Source of the DNA: Calliopum simillimum
Lineage: Eukaryota; Arthropoda; Insecta; Diptera; Lauxaniidae
DNA length: 64,000 nucleotides
Direction of reading: 5' to 3'
NCBI GenBank assembly: GCA_951812925.1
Contig: OX638370.1
Location: 115,644,897 to 115,708,896, forward strand
A model generated the notes under the pieces. It was given only the letters and a program-made list of their open reading frames with translations. It made no database searches and had not been told where the DNA came from. The position numbers and the translations under genes are program-made. Shown in pieces: positions 11,827 to 23,880 of the stretch. Positions within the stretch are counted from its first letter, which is position 1; every line of letters starts with the position of its first letter.

Positions 11827-12082
11827 ATATCGTCGGGTTAAAACTACAACTAGACTTCTACATTTTTCATGTTTTAAGTTTTTTATAATTCGTTTTTTGT
11901 ATGTAATTTTGCAGTTTTATGCTTTTTATTCTTTATATAAAATTAGATGGGGACTATGATACATTTCAAAAAATCGATTAAACTGAGGCATAAAGCCATT
12001 TTTTTCCATATTTCAGTATACTTAACTCAAAACATCAATATATGTATTTAGATGTCTAGTTGTAGTTTTGACCCAACGATAT
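11827..12082. mobile_element. MITE-like element with ~36-bp terminal inverted repeats
   Basis: The left end (11827-11863, starting ATATCGTCGGGTTAAAAC) and right end (12047-12082, ending GTTTTGACCCAACGATAT) are inverted copies sharing CTAGTTGTAGTTTT and its complement. The 180-bp interior is T/A-rich with no coding potential. Size and structure fit a non-autonomous DNA transposon; superfamily unknown. Confidence 0.65.
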
Positions 12083-13450
12083 TGTGTAATAATTATTGTG
12101 CCCCATCTGTTAAAATAATATTTTTTCCGGATTGAACCGTCAACAAAACGGCCTGTCTACTCTAACCTGACCTACCTCAATGGTCGACGTCAAAATAAAT
12201 AAGTATGATAAAAATTATATGAGATCAATAGAAAAATATACAGATTTTTCATGAAACGGTTTTGTTAAAAGGTAATGAGAGATTAATAATGAAAAAAAAA
12301 AAAAACAACTTTCCAGAAAAAAACTTTTATCTGAAACTTTTTATACAGGATCATATATCAATCCGGAAAAATGGCTAGCACCAATGAATTTCCGAAATAA
12401 GTATGTATGACCCGGTCTATTCCAGGAAAAGGTCCAAAAACAAAAAATGTGTTATTAATTAAAATAATTATGTTATTTTATTTGCACATTTTATGTTTTA
12501 TTAAAAAGTAATAAATTGTATGTACTTGCAAAAAAATATTGAGAATCAACCAAGCTGAAGATACTCATCCAAATGTAAAAATCATTTAACTACAATAAAA
12601 AAAAACTCAAGATAAATACAATAAAAGAAATAAAAATAATAATATGGTACAATAATAATAAAAATAAGCGAAAAACACTTGAAACACTACCAAATCAACG
12701 TCAAAGAAGAAAAACAGAAGAGGCCCGCAGAGTCATAAATAGTGAAGTAATAAAAAAGAAAAGAATATTTGAATAACGCTTAACACAAAAGAAGAAAATA
12801 AACAAAACAAACAAAAAAACCGAGAGACCAGAATAATCAATAAAAAAAAAAGAAATATAAAATGAAAATAGGAAAATCTATCCAACTAAGTGCGAGTGAG
12901 TATATCTATGTGTATAAACTCAAAGAAGATGAAAATTGAATGGAGGGAAGGAAGAGGAAATGGGGGACACCACTGATATGTATACGATGTTCAATAACAT
13001 TAGCAACAAAAACAAAATGTATAAGAAATAAAGTGCTTATTTGGTATTTAAAGCAAAAGGACATGAAAACGACAAAGGGACGCACAGCACAATAAACCGA
13101 ACGAACGACAGTGAGGCTGGCTGACAGTATGACAGTGTGGTAAAACAGCGGTATAACAACACTGAGACATAGTGCGACAACAGCAACAATAAACAATATG
13201 GAAAAAGTTCTGGCTTCTGCGTTTTCTTACTGCTGCCATAGATATATTTTAGAAGTATGGTTTTAGTGCTGAACAAAGCAATAAATCGAGAGATATGCGG
13301 ATACGCTTGTGCTGTTGCTTCGAAACACAGAGGGCACAGTGTAACGCATTTACATAATTTCGATTTTTGGGTAAAGCTTTGAGAGTGTTGGGATAAGACA
13401 TCGATCCGTGTCTTTTTTTCAAAAGGTGTCGAAAAATGTGCTATTTTAAC
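12083..13450. other. non-coding DNA, nothing recognised
   Basis: A-rich sequence. Open frames on the minus strand near 12906-13507 have no recognisable domains and overlap one another in two frames. I do not call a gene. Confidence 0.45.
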
Positions 13451-13454
13451 TCTG

Positions 13455-13785
13455 GTTGGAGTTCTGGGCAGCACTTCAAGCGTTATAAGAAAAATTCTAA
13501 GTAACATTTTTCCAAAATGTTCGTAGTATTCATGTTAATCGCTAAGTAAAGTTTTATCGGTCACTCATGAAAAAAAAAATGTATTATCTGAGACGAGTTC
13601 TGAATAGCGCTTGAAGAGTTCTAGAAGAAATCCTGTAACATTATTCCAAAATATTCGTCCGTTTTTTCCCGAGTGGCCGTTGAAATTTAAATTATCGATT
13701 AATATGAAATCTACGAATATTTTGGAAAAATATTGCTTAGATTTCCCTTAGAACTCTTCGAATGCTATCCAGAACTCCAAACAGA
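13455..13785. repeat. direct plus inverted repeat copies (~65 bp module)
   Basis: A module starting GAGTTCTG, then AGC.CTT.AAG, and ending TCCAAAATRTTCGT occurs directly at about 13456-13523 and 13599-13660. It occurs inverted at about 13713-13785 (ACGAATATTTTGGAAAAATA to ATCCAGAACTCC). It is likely part of a decayed foldback-like repeat. Confidence 0.5.
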
Positions 13786-15784
13786 ACTCCTCTATAACAT
13801 TTTTTTTTCGGATTCTTAGAAAAAAGAGGAGAAATTTTTCTAATTTTTTGATTAAAATGATAAGTAGAGATATTTTAGTTTTCTTTAGAACTCTTTAAGC
13901 GCTATTGGAAACTCTTATCAGTACCCTTTTTTCGTAATAAATTTTTATTTAAAAAATTTATCCACCAAAAAAAAAAAAAAAAAATTATGTATAAATAACT
14001 CCAGAACTTTTCTTGTGAGTTAAAAAATGTTATCAGAACTCTAATACCCCAACGGGAAGAAATTAAGCTCCTTCCAAAAAGAGTGCAATAGAAGCACATC
14101 TCTGGTAACATACAAAATTTTTAAAAATTAAATTGTTTTTTATTCCGTATAAAATTTTATAAATCTACCAAAAGTTACAGAAAAAAGTAATTTTTGTGAA
14201 ACGGAACTTAAAATTTTGAAAAACTTCCACGGATGCGTACTTCATATGCTTCCAAATGTTTGCTTCCACGAAAGCGTATTTGAAGCGTATTTCATGTGCT
14301 TCTGAAGATGTGCATCTCCGTTAGGACATGCTGTGGTACAAAAGATAAGCAGTGAGAACAGCACTGGAAGCAGCTTCTTGCCTCCCTAGAAACTCAACTG
14401 AAGTCGTTTCAATGCGCTTCCGTTTCCCGTTGGGACGTGAAAAAGCGGCTCTGAGCATAAAACGGCACACCTCCGATTTTCCGCTGAACTATTTAGAATT
14501 TTGTGTTTTCCAGAACTCTTTCCAACGGACTCAGAACTCTAAAAACATTTTCGGTTACCGACAATTCCGGAGTCAACTTCACATAAGTGTCTTCAATGCT
14601 TCAGTTACACTGTGCGGTATGTGAAAAATCCACACGAAGCAGAACAAAAACAAATTTACGAGAATGAAAATAAAATAAAATAAAATTAAAAATACACATA
14701 AAAAGCAATAAAAAATCACAAAATGTTAAAAATCAATTTCTCAAAAATAGCAACAACAACAACAACAACAAACAGCGCGATACACGACTTATTGCTCAAG
14801 TGTATCTAATGTGTGTATCTATGATTACTTCTTCATTTCTTTTCCTCTCTTCCTTCACATGATGTTTTTTCGTCTTTATTTTGTTGGGTTTCATGATTTG
14901 TTTTTTCTTCTGTATCTTTTGCCTTTGTTGTTGTACAATTTTTGTTGTTGTTGTTGTTGTTATTATTATTGTTATTATTGTTGTTGTTGTTGTTACTATT
15001 TTGTTCTGTTAATGGCTGAGCACAAAAGCAGCCAAGTCAAGTTGAGTATAAAAACTCAACGTACTACGACGAGTACCTATCTATCTATAAGTATAAGTAT
15101 CTGTAAGTAACTTAAAAGTATCTAAGAGTACAACAACAACAGCAGCAACAACAAGAACAAAATACATCAAAAAACAACAACAACAACTCTCAAGTTCTCG
15201 TTGCATGAAAATCAAATCCAGTTTTCATGGCTTGTTGACTTGTGTCGTCGTCGTGGGGAGTAGTGCGGCTGCTTCTGCTGCTGCTGCTATATCTATTGTT
15301 GTTGTATTTATTGTTTTCACCAAAGGGAGTATCGTACGTCGTTTTGACTGCTGCGACGCAGTAAGAGCGGGAAACAGGGGGGATTTTAAGTCTGCTGTTA
15401 GCGCTAGTGGCTTGAAATGAAGTGGTAGCGTGAGTTGAAGTTGTTTTGGGTTTCTATTTTTTTTTTTTTTTTTTGTTATCGCAGAGTTTTTTCCCCCTCA
15501 ACAGTTTGCTTTCTTTTTGAATTTGAAATTCTATTTCTATCTGTGAAGACGCGTTCTTTTTATTGTTTTTTTCATATATATTTTTTTTAAGGGGGTATTG
15601 TTTTTCATTTACAAAAATTTTTGTTCTTTTAATTTTTTTTATTTTCTTAAGGAATAAATACTATTAAATATTGTAAACAGAAATTTTGGTCAATATTTGT
15701 TTATCAAAGACAATTTTTCGACTCTCTCTTCTCAGATCTTATTAACATTTTTTACCATTTTTCCCACATTTTCAAGTTTTTTTT
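13786..15784. other. non-coding DNA with triplet microsatellites
   Basis: Contains CAA tracts (14752-14771, 15129-15188 interrupted), GTT/ATT tracts (14940-14997) and a T run near 15456-15474. Open frames at 14352-14624, 14811-15110 and 15205-15420 translate these repeats or show no domain. Confidence 0.5.
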
Positions 15785-16710
15785 ATACCCTACACCCAGG
15801 GTATATTCACTTTGTCCTTCCGTTTGTAACGCAGAGAAGTAGGCGTGGCAGATATAGAAAAGTATATATATTCTTGATCAGCGTCACCTCCTGAGTCGAT
15901 ATAGCCATGTCCGTCTGTCTGGCTGGCTGGCTGGGTGGCTGGCTGGGTGGCTGGCTGTGTGTTGAAATACACTTTTTGGGAAATTGAGTAAGATAATTCA
16001 ATGAAATTTGGTACACTGCCTCCGTCATCAAAGATAGCTCGGGGGATTGAAAATGAGCGAAATCGGTCCACGGACACGCTTACCGCCCATACAAAAAATA
16101 TATTCAAAATGAAATTTCAGGAGTATTTTTCACGACAATGCAACCAAAATACGCATAAATACTAAGAATTGTAAACGCAAGCTCTGAAAAAAAATTTAAC
16201 GAATTCGAACAATAGGGCGTGGCACCTCCCATATAAGCAAAAGCTTCAAAACAGTATACTGAAAGCGTTTTTTGAGATATTCGAACCAAATTCGACTCAG
16301 ATACTAAGTATCATAAGCGAAAGCTCTCGACAAAAATTGGGTGAAACCGAACGTGGGGGCGTGGCACCTCCCATATAAGCAGAAGTTTCAAAATGCTATA
16401 CTGAAAGAGTTTTTTGAGATAATCCAACCAAACTTCACTCAAATACTAAAGACTATAAATGCACGCTCTACGCTAAAACTAGGCGAACTCGGACAAGAGG
16501 GCGTGGCACTTCCTATATAAGAAAAAGCTTCAAAACACTGTACTGAAAACATTTTTCACTCAGACACTAAAAACTATAAATCCAAGCTCTGGACAAAAAC
16601 TGGGTGAACTCGGACAAGAGAGCGTAGCACCTCCCATATGAACAAAATTTTAAAAATACTGCAGCGTAGGGTATTTAATGTTTGGCCAGGCCAAATTTTA
16701 CACCCTCACT
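15785..16710 (+). repeat. dispersed fly repeat with ~142-bp tandem units (copy 1)
   Basis: It begins ATACCCTACACCCAGGGTAT. It carries TTCTTGATCAGCGTCA and GCCATGTCCGTCTGTC, then a (GGCT)n-like run (15920-15958). From about 16160 it continues as tandem units marked GGGCGTGGCACCTCCCATAT at about 16215, 16357, 16499 and 16620. Spacing is 142, 142 and about 121 bp; the last unit is shortened. It ends with GTAGGGTATTTAATG and further text shared with the inverted copy at 58040-58656. Related text is widespread in fly genomes, but I cannot name the family. The frames antisense to it (15790-16289) are not genes. Confidence 0.7.
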
Positions 16711-17727
16711 AGTTTAACTTTGTTCAAGTTTTCCAATGTTAATCAGATTTTTCATAATATTTTGATATTTCGATTTTGTGCATTTTTCGATTTTTTTTTT
16801 AATTTTTTGTCCACTTTTTCAACTTTATTCTTAAAATATTTCGATTTTTTAAACATTTTTTCTTCACATTTTCGACAATTTTCTGCATCTTTCAAAAATT
16901 TCTTGAAATAATTCGAGTTTTTCGAATTTCATAGTGAGTTCATGCGGCATAATTTGCGAGCATTCTCATTATAGTAAGTAGTGTTATGGGAAGCAATGCC
17001 TCTTAAATGATTTTTTTCCTCCCATAAACTCGTATTTGCACAATTTTGTGTGGAACTTAATTTCAAATGATTTTTTATTTTATATTTTTTTTTTTTTTTT
17101 CATTACTCAAAAGAAACATCAAGTAAATATTATACCCTCAAAACTATTAGCGATTCGCTTGTGCAATGGAATGGTAATTCTTTTGTTCTTAATGCTTTTG
17201 TTGTTGCTATTGGTTGTCCTTATGAGTATAATCGCTGCCAGGGGTTTTATTTTGCTCATGACAATACTTTGGCAACATCATCGTCTTCGTCAGCTTCATC
17301 ATTATTATCATCAGCAGCAGCAATATAGTCATTCTGTTACGTATTTTAAAATTTCGTGGAAATAAAATTTAAAAAAAAGATGAAGAAAACGTAAAAACAA
17401 AATACCTATATTGAAATTTTATTGCTTTGATTTTTAAGGGATTCTGTTTTATTTCTTCCTGATATGGCAATTTTTGCTTAGCAACCCAGCATAGTAATAA
17501 TTTTATAATCTTCATATAATGTTTATTATTATTTTATTACTGTAATGAATGGAAAAAAATATTAAATTCACTTGGTAAATTAATTACAATTTCCGTGATG
17601 GGCGCTGAAAAAAATTAAAATTAAATTTTATACTTTTTATGATATGCACCTAGTAGAGATTGTTGATCTGGTCGACTCAATTTGTTCAATAACTATAAAA
17701 CCAAATCATTGCATATTTGTTTTATGT
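16711..17727. other. non-coding DNA, T-rich
   Basis: T-rich repeats of TTTTTCGATTTT type, short ATT/GCAGCAG tracts near 17300, and no recognisable gene. Confidence 0.45.
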
Positions 17728-17828
17728 AGAGTCCGACCGATTAATCGGTTTCGGCTACGGCTTTGGTCACCTTCGGCCTCACTTTCGGCCTTGGCCAAAA
17801 ATAAGCCGAATGTTTGGCCGAAGCAGAA
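17728..17828. repeat. TTCGGCC/GGCCGAA-rich low-complexity repeat
   Basis: Begins GAGTCCGACCGATTAATCGG, where CCGATTAATCGG is a palindrome, followed by repeated CGGCTACGG, TTCGGCC and TTGGCC words and GGCCGAA. This GC-rich, self-complementary text stands out in its AT-rich surroundings. Confidence 0.5.
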
Positions 17829-20654
17829 TGTTTGTTTGCATAAAGCAACTTGTTGATTAAAAAAAAAAAAACTTTTAAACAAAATGATGGTCGTTTATAG
17901 TAGATTGGAACTTTCTAATTACGAATCTGAACTTTGTTTTTTCCTATTATGTCAGAATCCTGAGTTATCCTTGCTCAAAAGTGCAAAAATCATTGTTTTG
18001 AGTTATACTATGTAACAAAGTTACAGCTATGTAACAAAAACAGTAAATAGCAAAATTTAATTTTGTTATTGCATTTGGATAGTTAAGATCACCCTTAACG
18101 CTCTGCATTTTCAATTCTATTCCTACTTTCCGAGTTATAAGCCCTTAAAATAAGGGTATCTCTCAATAACATACAAAGAATTTCTCCGGACCGAAAAATT
18201 TAAGAGTTCATTATTAATTATTTTTTGTCAGTAACATATTTCATTGCTAAAATTTCGAGCACTTGCAGAACAAATTCGGGTGATAAATGGCCGCTTTATT
18301 TAAGAGAGGTGGTGCCTTCGTCAGGTATCGGATACAAAAGGTCGAATAAATCAGTTTTTTGGTCTTCTGATAGTAGGTATGGCCTTTTGTTCTAGTCAAA
18401 ACTTGAGAAGTTGTGCCTTCCTAGTCTTATGTTTTTATAAAAGTTTGAAAAATCATTGCTTCCTTACTCTCTTTATGCGAATATTTTAAATCAATTTTGT
18501 GCGTACAATAAATTTATATATAATCTTAAATTAAATGTACAAAATTAATAAAAAATCCTTTAAAAATGCTATCACCTTGTGATCGGCCGCATTAATTTAT
18601 TGTAAAAAAAAAAAAAAAACAATTGCTTATCACCGTGACTGTCACCAGAGTGATTCATCATCGTCAAAACGTATCAAATGAAATTCCGGCTTTGAGTTTA
18701 TTTATTTTCTTTCCGTGAAAGCAAACCTAATTTTATTATTTTATGCTAAAATATGTATATCACTTAACGCCCCCACACACTCCCGGCACCAATAACTAAC
18801 GACATTCTCGCATAAAATACAACAAAGTTTTGCATAAATTTTTAATTTAACATAAATTATAAAACGCTGATGGTGGTGGCACAGCTTGAATAGAAAGATA
18901 AAATAAAATGTGATACCAATCTTATCGCTATAGAGTACAACCAGTTTAAAGTTATGGCATGATATAAAAAAAATTAATATGGGAAAAAAATAAGAAAAAA
19001 CACAAAAAATCTGTTAAAAAAAAATGAGAAGCCAAATGTCATTTGCATAACAAACGTGTTAATTAATGTTTACTTATTCAAAAGAATGCATAAAATAACT
19101 ATAATCTTGAACGCATATCACATTACCGATTAATAGTTCAATATTTTTATGAAATAAAAATATTTTTCAACAATAAAAATGAAATGTCTTTACACATTAA
19201 AATCAAGTTAAGCGAAAAAAATATACAAATTTATTTTTGAAAAAACTTTTTAATTATTAAGCAAAATATGAAAGCAAATTGCCATTAAAATATCTAGCAC
19301 CACAACTTAGTACAAAATTGTTAAAATTAGCATTTGAAGCGGAATTGAAATTAAAAAAAAAAAAAAACAGCAATTCAGCGGGAGTAAATTAATTAATTGC
19401 AAGTGACTACACAAAGCGACAGCCGCACAGCAGCAGTGAATTACTAATTAAATAATGAAAAAAGAAAAATGAGCTAAAAACAACCAGAAAAGGAAATAAA
19501 ATTCGGAGTAGAAGTCTCATGGAGAATGCAAATCATTTTCATTTATTGGTTGTAGCTACTTGTTTTGTTTGGATTTGCTTATTCATGAGATATTTGCCAT
19601 TCATTTTAAAGCCTTAGACCTTTGATTTCAGTCAAGAGCTCTGCTGAGAAAATTGCTTAGTGCTATCGAAAATAGGATTGGTGATAGCAAACTATCTTCA
19701 CACTTCCGATTTGAATCAACTCAAAAAAATCTAAAAATTTCCTGTTAAGTTTGGCGGAGCCAATGCAAGATACCAACTATTGTTTGTGAATAGAAGCTCC
19801 AGACTTAACTCTAGGTTAGAAGAATCATGGTACACAGCAAATAGTTTAAAATTCATACCAAATTGGAATGATTACAGATCCATACTAAACTTGGTATAAA
19901 ATCTATGCTTCAATTTGGTATACAAACCGTTTATGTTTGTTCGTATAAAATGTATACTCATAAAGTGTACATTTAAACTATTTTGGTTTAAGTTTTATAT
20001 TGTCACTATATAAAAATCTTTTATACTTTTTTTGTATAAAATTTATATAGAAGTTCATATGTAAAAATTTTACATAAAATTCATATTATGTCTACACTGA
20101 GAAAGGAGTATGTTTCCCACACAGAAATATATTTAATAATAACGAATGGCTGTATTATTTTCTAAGTTTCTTCACATATGCAGGATTTCCTGATCTTTAA
20201 TATAAAGCAAGGTCTTATTTTCTACTTTCGAAATTTTGTAATTAAGCTTCGATTGAGCTTCTAGGGATTATGCTGCCGAACCTTTACTATCAAATGTTGG
20301 TGCTTATATTATACATCCATTATCTGTATATGACAGTTTGAAGAGTTGTCAGAATGAAAGCAAAATGCTATTCCATATGATTTTTTTTCTACAGCTTTGT
20401 GGCTAATCTAACAATAACAATAGATAAAACAACAAAAGAAATAATAGTAAAAATACAGTAATAACAACAACAAAATGATGTCTATACAAAGAATTTGCTT
20501 TTTTTCATTTAACAAAATATTTCCTCAGGCATAAAGTTGAATGTACCTGAGAATGGCAGATACAACTTTAAAACAAAGGTTTGAGTAAAAGCAATAAATG
20601 TGTATGTACTCAAAGCATTTGTAAAGAATTGTAGCTTTTTAATAAGTATCATTA

Positions 20655-20687
<33 letters not shown>

Positions 20688-21774
20688 GTGATGTTGATCA
20701 TACATATATCATCTCATTCAGCATTTTATTTCTATTTACAAAGACATGGACACTTTCTTATTTCTATTTTAATCATATTTTTTGAAAAAAAACACAGTTT
20801 TTTTTTCGTTAACTTTTGCAAATGATTCCTTGAAATATTTTTTCTATAAATATACCATGCAAATATAATCTCTTTTAGTTTAGCTGTCTACATTTTAATA
20901 AGATCTTTAAATATTTTTTCTAAAAAAGTTGTACCAACTTTTATTCGAATATTCTCATTTCAGTGCATTTACCTAAAATCATTTCTGGATTTTTTTAATG
21001 CTATGGAAAATTTCAAATTGAAACTTTTAATTAAATTGTTTTTTAATACCACATAAAATTTGATTAAAATATCAATAAAAAATAATTACTGTTTTACAAA
21101 TTTATGTGATCTTTTTATATGTATGCAAATTTCACAAAAAATGTAAATATTCAAATAAAATAATTTCTTTTTGATGTTTAATTATCATTTGATATCAATT
21201 AAAATCTGACCATTAAATGATAAATACCAATCATAAAAGTTTAATGCCACAAAAAAACACCGTATTATAATTTTCAAATTACTAGCAGCTTGTCCAATTT
21301 AATTTAGTAGGAGAAATGACAGAAAAAATATAGCCTGAAAACAAACAAATAAAAAAAAAACACTTTTTGTTAATGAACAAGATAATAAAAAAAAAAATAC
21401 AATAAAATCAGAAATAACATTTAAATTTAAATAAGAGACTCTATTTAAATTTTCATTGTCATTGTAATTATTTTTAACCATTTTATTGTATCGTTAAAAA
21501 AAGAAGAAATATTCGACATTAAAATCATAAGGTTTAGCGCCATTGGAGGTTTTTTTCTGTCATTGCTGTTATTTATGAGGTCAGCGGTCAAAATGCACAG
21601 AAAAAAATATTTTGTTTTTAACATAATCTTCTCATTTTTAACTGCTTCTGGCCGTACCGCACTGTCATATAACGAGACTGATAGGATATTCGACATCATA
21701 AGCTTTCATTTGCTCGCAGTTGGTCCACCTTTGTTTGCTATTAATCCAGAGGGTGATGACCTGCTTTAGTAGTC
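17829..21774. other. non-coding DNA, nothing recognised
   Basis: AT-rich. TTTATAC/GTATAAA-type words are frequent at 19840-20090, and GTT/GAT triplets occur near 20650-20695. Short open frames (20600-20785, 21299-21769) lack domains. Confidence 0.45.
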
Positions 21775-22012
21775 GTTTTCGTTTTTTCGTGTTTCCTACG
21801 CTTTTCATGACATTTTTCAAAATATTTCACCCAACGGTCCTCTTTTAGATGGCAGAACCAAAAATTTAAATTTTTTTTTATTTTCGTTTTTTCTACGCGT
21901 TTCACAACTTTTTAGGACATTTTAGAGGAAAAATTTTTTTTGTCTATCTTAGATGTCTGAAACAAAAAATTTATACATTATTTTTTCGTATTTTTCGTGT
22001 TTCCAAAAAAAA
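21775..22012 (-). repeat. dispersed ~105-bp tandem unit (copy A)
   Basis: Contains CGTGTTTCC, CATGACATTTT, TTTCACCCAACGGTCC and TAGATGGCAGAACCAAAA, then a second degenerate unit. The same text occurs in reverse complement at about 38725-38935 and in the same orientation, diverged, at about 46390-46625. Non-coding. Confidence 0.6.
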
Positions 22013-22905
22013 TATGCTAGTTATTGATAAACTAATTAAATATCTGTTTTTCTACCAATTTGAACAAAATATTTTGCTGAGTGCGTCATAACAAATTAAC
22101 TGAAATTTTTAAAATCAAATAAAGCTAAGCAACAAATTGGCTATAGCCAATTTCATGTTTTATTTTATGGATGTTTTTATGCATCTAAAACGATTTCTTT
22201 TTATAAATTTTAATTTATTTTTTTCAAAAGATTTATTTAATTTTATGTTGACGCCGTGTTTTTTTGTTTTTTTTTTTTTAAATTTTTACTTTGCATATTT
22301 ATTATTAATTTAGTCATGTTTTTTTTTTGCTTTCTGCTCCCCGCCAAATGACGATTTGTAAATATTTTAATAATCTCGTACACTCGAAACCCACATAAAT
22401 TTTATTGTTAATTAATTTATGCAAAATAGTAACAACAATAACGAATAAATACAAAATTCATGCATAAATAAATATTAAATTAATTTATTTTTTTTTTCTC
22501 TCATTTAAAATTTATATTTATTCTCGTGCATGATTGTTTTTTTTTATTGGTTTTTAGTGGTTTTCGCAAATTAAATTCTTGTTCAAATGTTTATTTAAAG
22601 ATTTCTGATAAAATTTTTACATAGAAATTGAATTAAGTAATAAATTTGTATGAATTTTTTACATATTTTCAATTTAATTTTTTTTTTTTTTTGTGCGAAT
22701 ATGACGTAGTTTGTGTTTTATTTTAAATGAGTTTCATGCGTTTGTTTATTGAAAAAAAAAAAAAAATACTGTTTATAAGCCGAATTTTTAATTAATGGAT
22801 TCTGTAAAAAAAAATTTTTAATTTATTGGCTTATTGCATTTTTTCCAGGAACAAAAATGTTTCAAATAGTTTTAAAATTTTTTTTCTAAACTATTTATAT
22901 AAGGT
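22013..22905. other. non-coding DNA, A/T homopolymers
   Basis: Very AT-rich, with T and A runs of 10-15. No gene seen. Confidence 0.5.
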
Positions 22906-23880
22906 CTGCTTCAATTACCTTTAATGTCGAGCTATAATATTGAATAAATATTTTATTATACTTTACCTAACTGAAAATCTTAAAGAAATTATATGTTCAT
23001 GTTCATAGGCGAAGGTGAAGCACAGTAAAACATTTATATTTTTTAAATTATTGTGAAATAAATGTGGAAAAAAGAACACATGCGACGAACCTCGATATTA
23101 AAAAAAAAATATTTTGCTCATTTTTTTAATTGCCGCCCAACGTGGGGCGAAGTTGAAGTACAGTAAAATATTTATTTTGTTTTAAATTATTATAAAACAA
23201 ATGTGTAGAGAAAAACACATGCAACGAACCTCGCTATTAAAAAGCAATATTTTTTTTATCTTTCTAATTGGCGCTCAACGTGGGACGATGGCGAAGTACA
23301 GTAAAATATTTATTTTATTAAAATTATTGTAAATTAATGAGGAGAAAAGAACACATACGACGAACTATGCTATTAAAAACATATTTTTCTCATCTTTTTA
23401 ATTGGCGCCCAACGTGGAACGAAGTTGAAGTACAGTAAAATATTTATTTCTTAAAAATAATTGTAAAATAAATGTGGAGAAAAAAGCACATGCAATGAAC
23501 CTCGCTATTAAAAAAATTTTTTTTTTTATCTTTTTAATTGGCGCCCAACGTGGGACGAAGGTGAAGTGCATTCAAATATTTATTTTTTAAAAATTATTGC
23601 AGAATAAATTTGGAGAAAAGAACCTCGCTATTAAAAAAAAATATTTTTCTCATCTTTTTAATTGGCGCCCAACGTAGGGCGAAGGTAAAGTACAGTAAAA
23701 TACTTATTTTTATAAGTTATAAAATAAATGTGGAGAAAAGAACACATGCGACAAACCTCGCCATTAAAAAAAAAATATTTTTCTCATCTTTGTATGCGGC
23801 GCCCAACGTGTGGCAAAGATAAACTACAGTAAAATATTCTTTCAATATTATAGCTCGATATTAAAGGTAATAGAAGCAGC
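22906..23880. mobile_element. inverted-repeat-bounded element made of six PBS-bearing tandem units
   Basis: The left arm 22906-22955 (CTGCTTCAATTACCTTTAAT..) and right arm 23831-23880 (..ATTAAAGGTAATAGAAGCAG) are inverted copies with only about four differences in 50 bp. Between them lie six tandem units. Each has an AATTGGCGCCCAACGTGGG-like core starting near 23130, 23268, 23401, 23538, 23661 and 23797 (spacing 123-137 bp). Each core is followed by CGAAG.TGAAGTACAGTAAA and, about 80 bp later, by GGAGAAAAGAACACATGCGA and ACCTCGCTATTAAAAA. The core is the tRNA-Lys primer-binding site directly after an AATT LTR-like end. No coding sequence is present. The structure suggests a non-autonomous foldback or TIR element that captured and amplified an LTR/PBS junction. 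No obvious target duplication. Confidence 0.7.
23130..23815 (+). repeat. six-unit tandem array (~123-137 bp) with tRNA-Lys PBS-like cores
   Basis: Cores differ slightly: TGCCGCCCAACGTGGGG, TGGCGCTCAACGTGGGA, TGGCGCCCAACGTGGAA, TGGCGCCCAACGTGGGA, TGGCGCCCAACGTAGGG and CGGCGCCCAACGTGTGG. Units two to five keep the TAATTGGCGC junction; unit one has TAATTGCCGC and the last has TATGCGGCGC. The inter-core text also repeats, so the whole unit was amplified rather than the core alone. Confidence 0.75.

Noticed and set aside
13037..13507. 156-codon minus-strand frame
   Set aside because: No domain, overlaps other open frames, and its 5' part lies in the repeat module at 13455-13523.
15790..16107. 105-codon minus-strand frame with Gln-Pro-Ala-Thr repeats
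   Set aside because: Derived from the (GGCT)n-like run in a dispersed repeat.
23130..23815. CRISPR-like array
   Set aside because: Units are about 130 bp and nearly identical throughout, without unique spacers; the context is eukaryotic.
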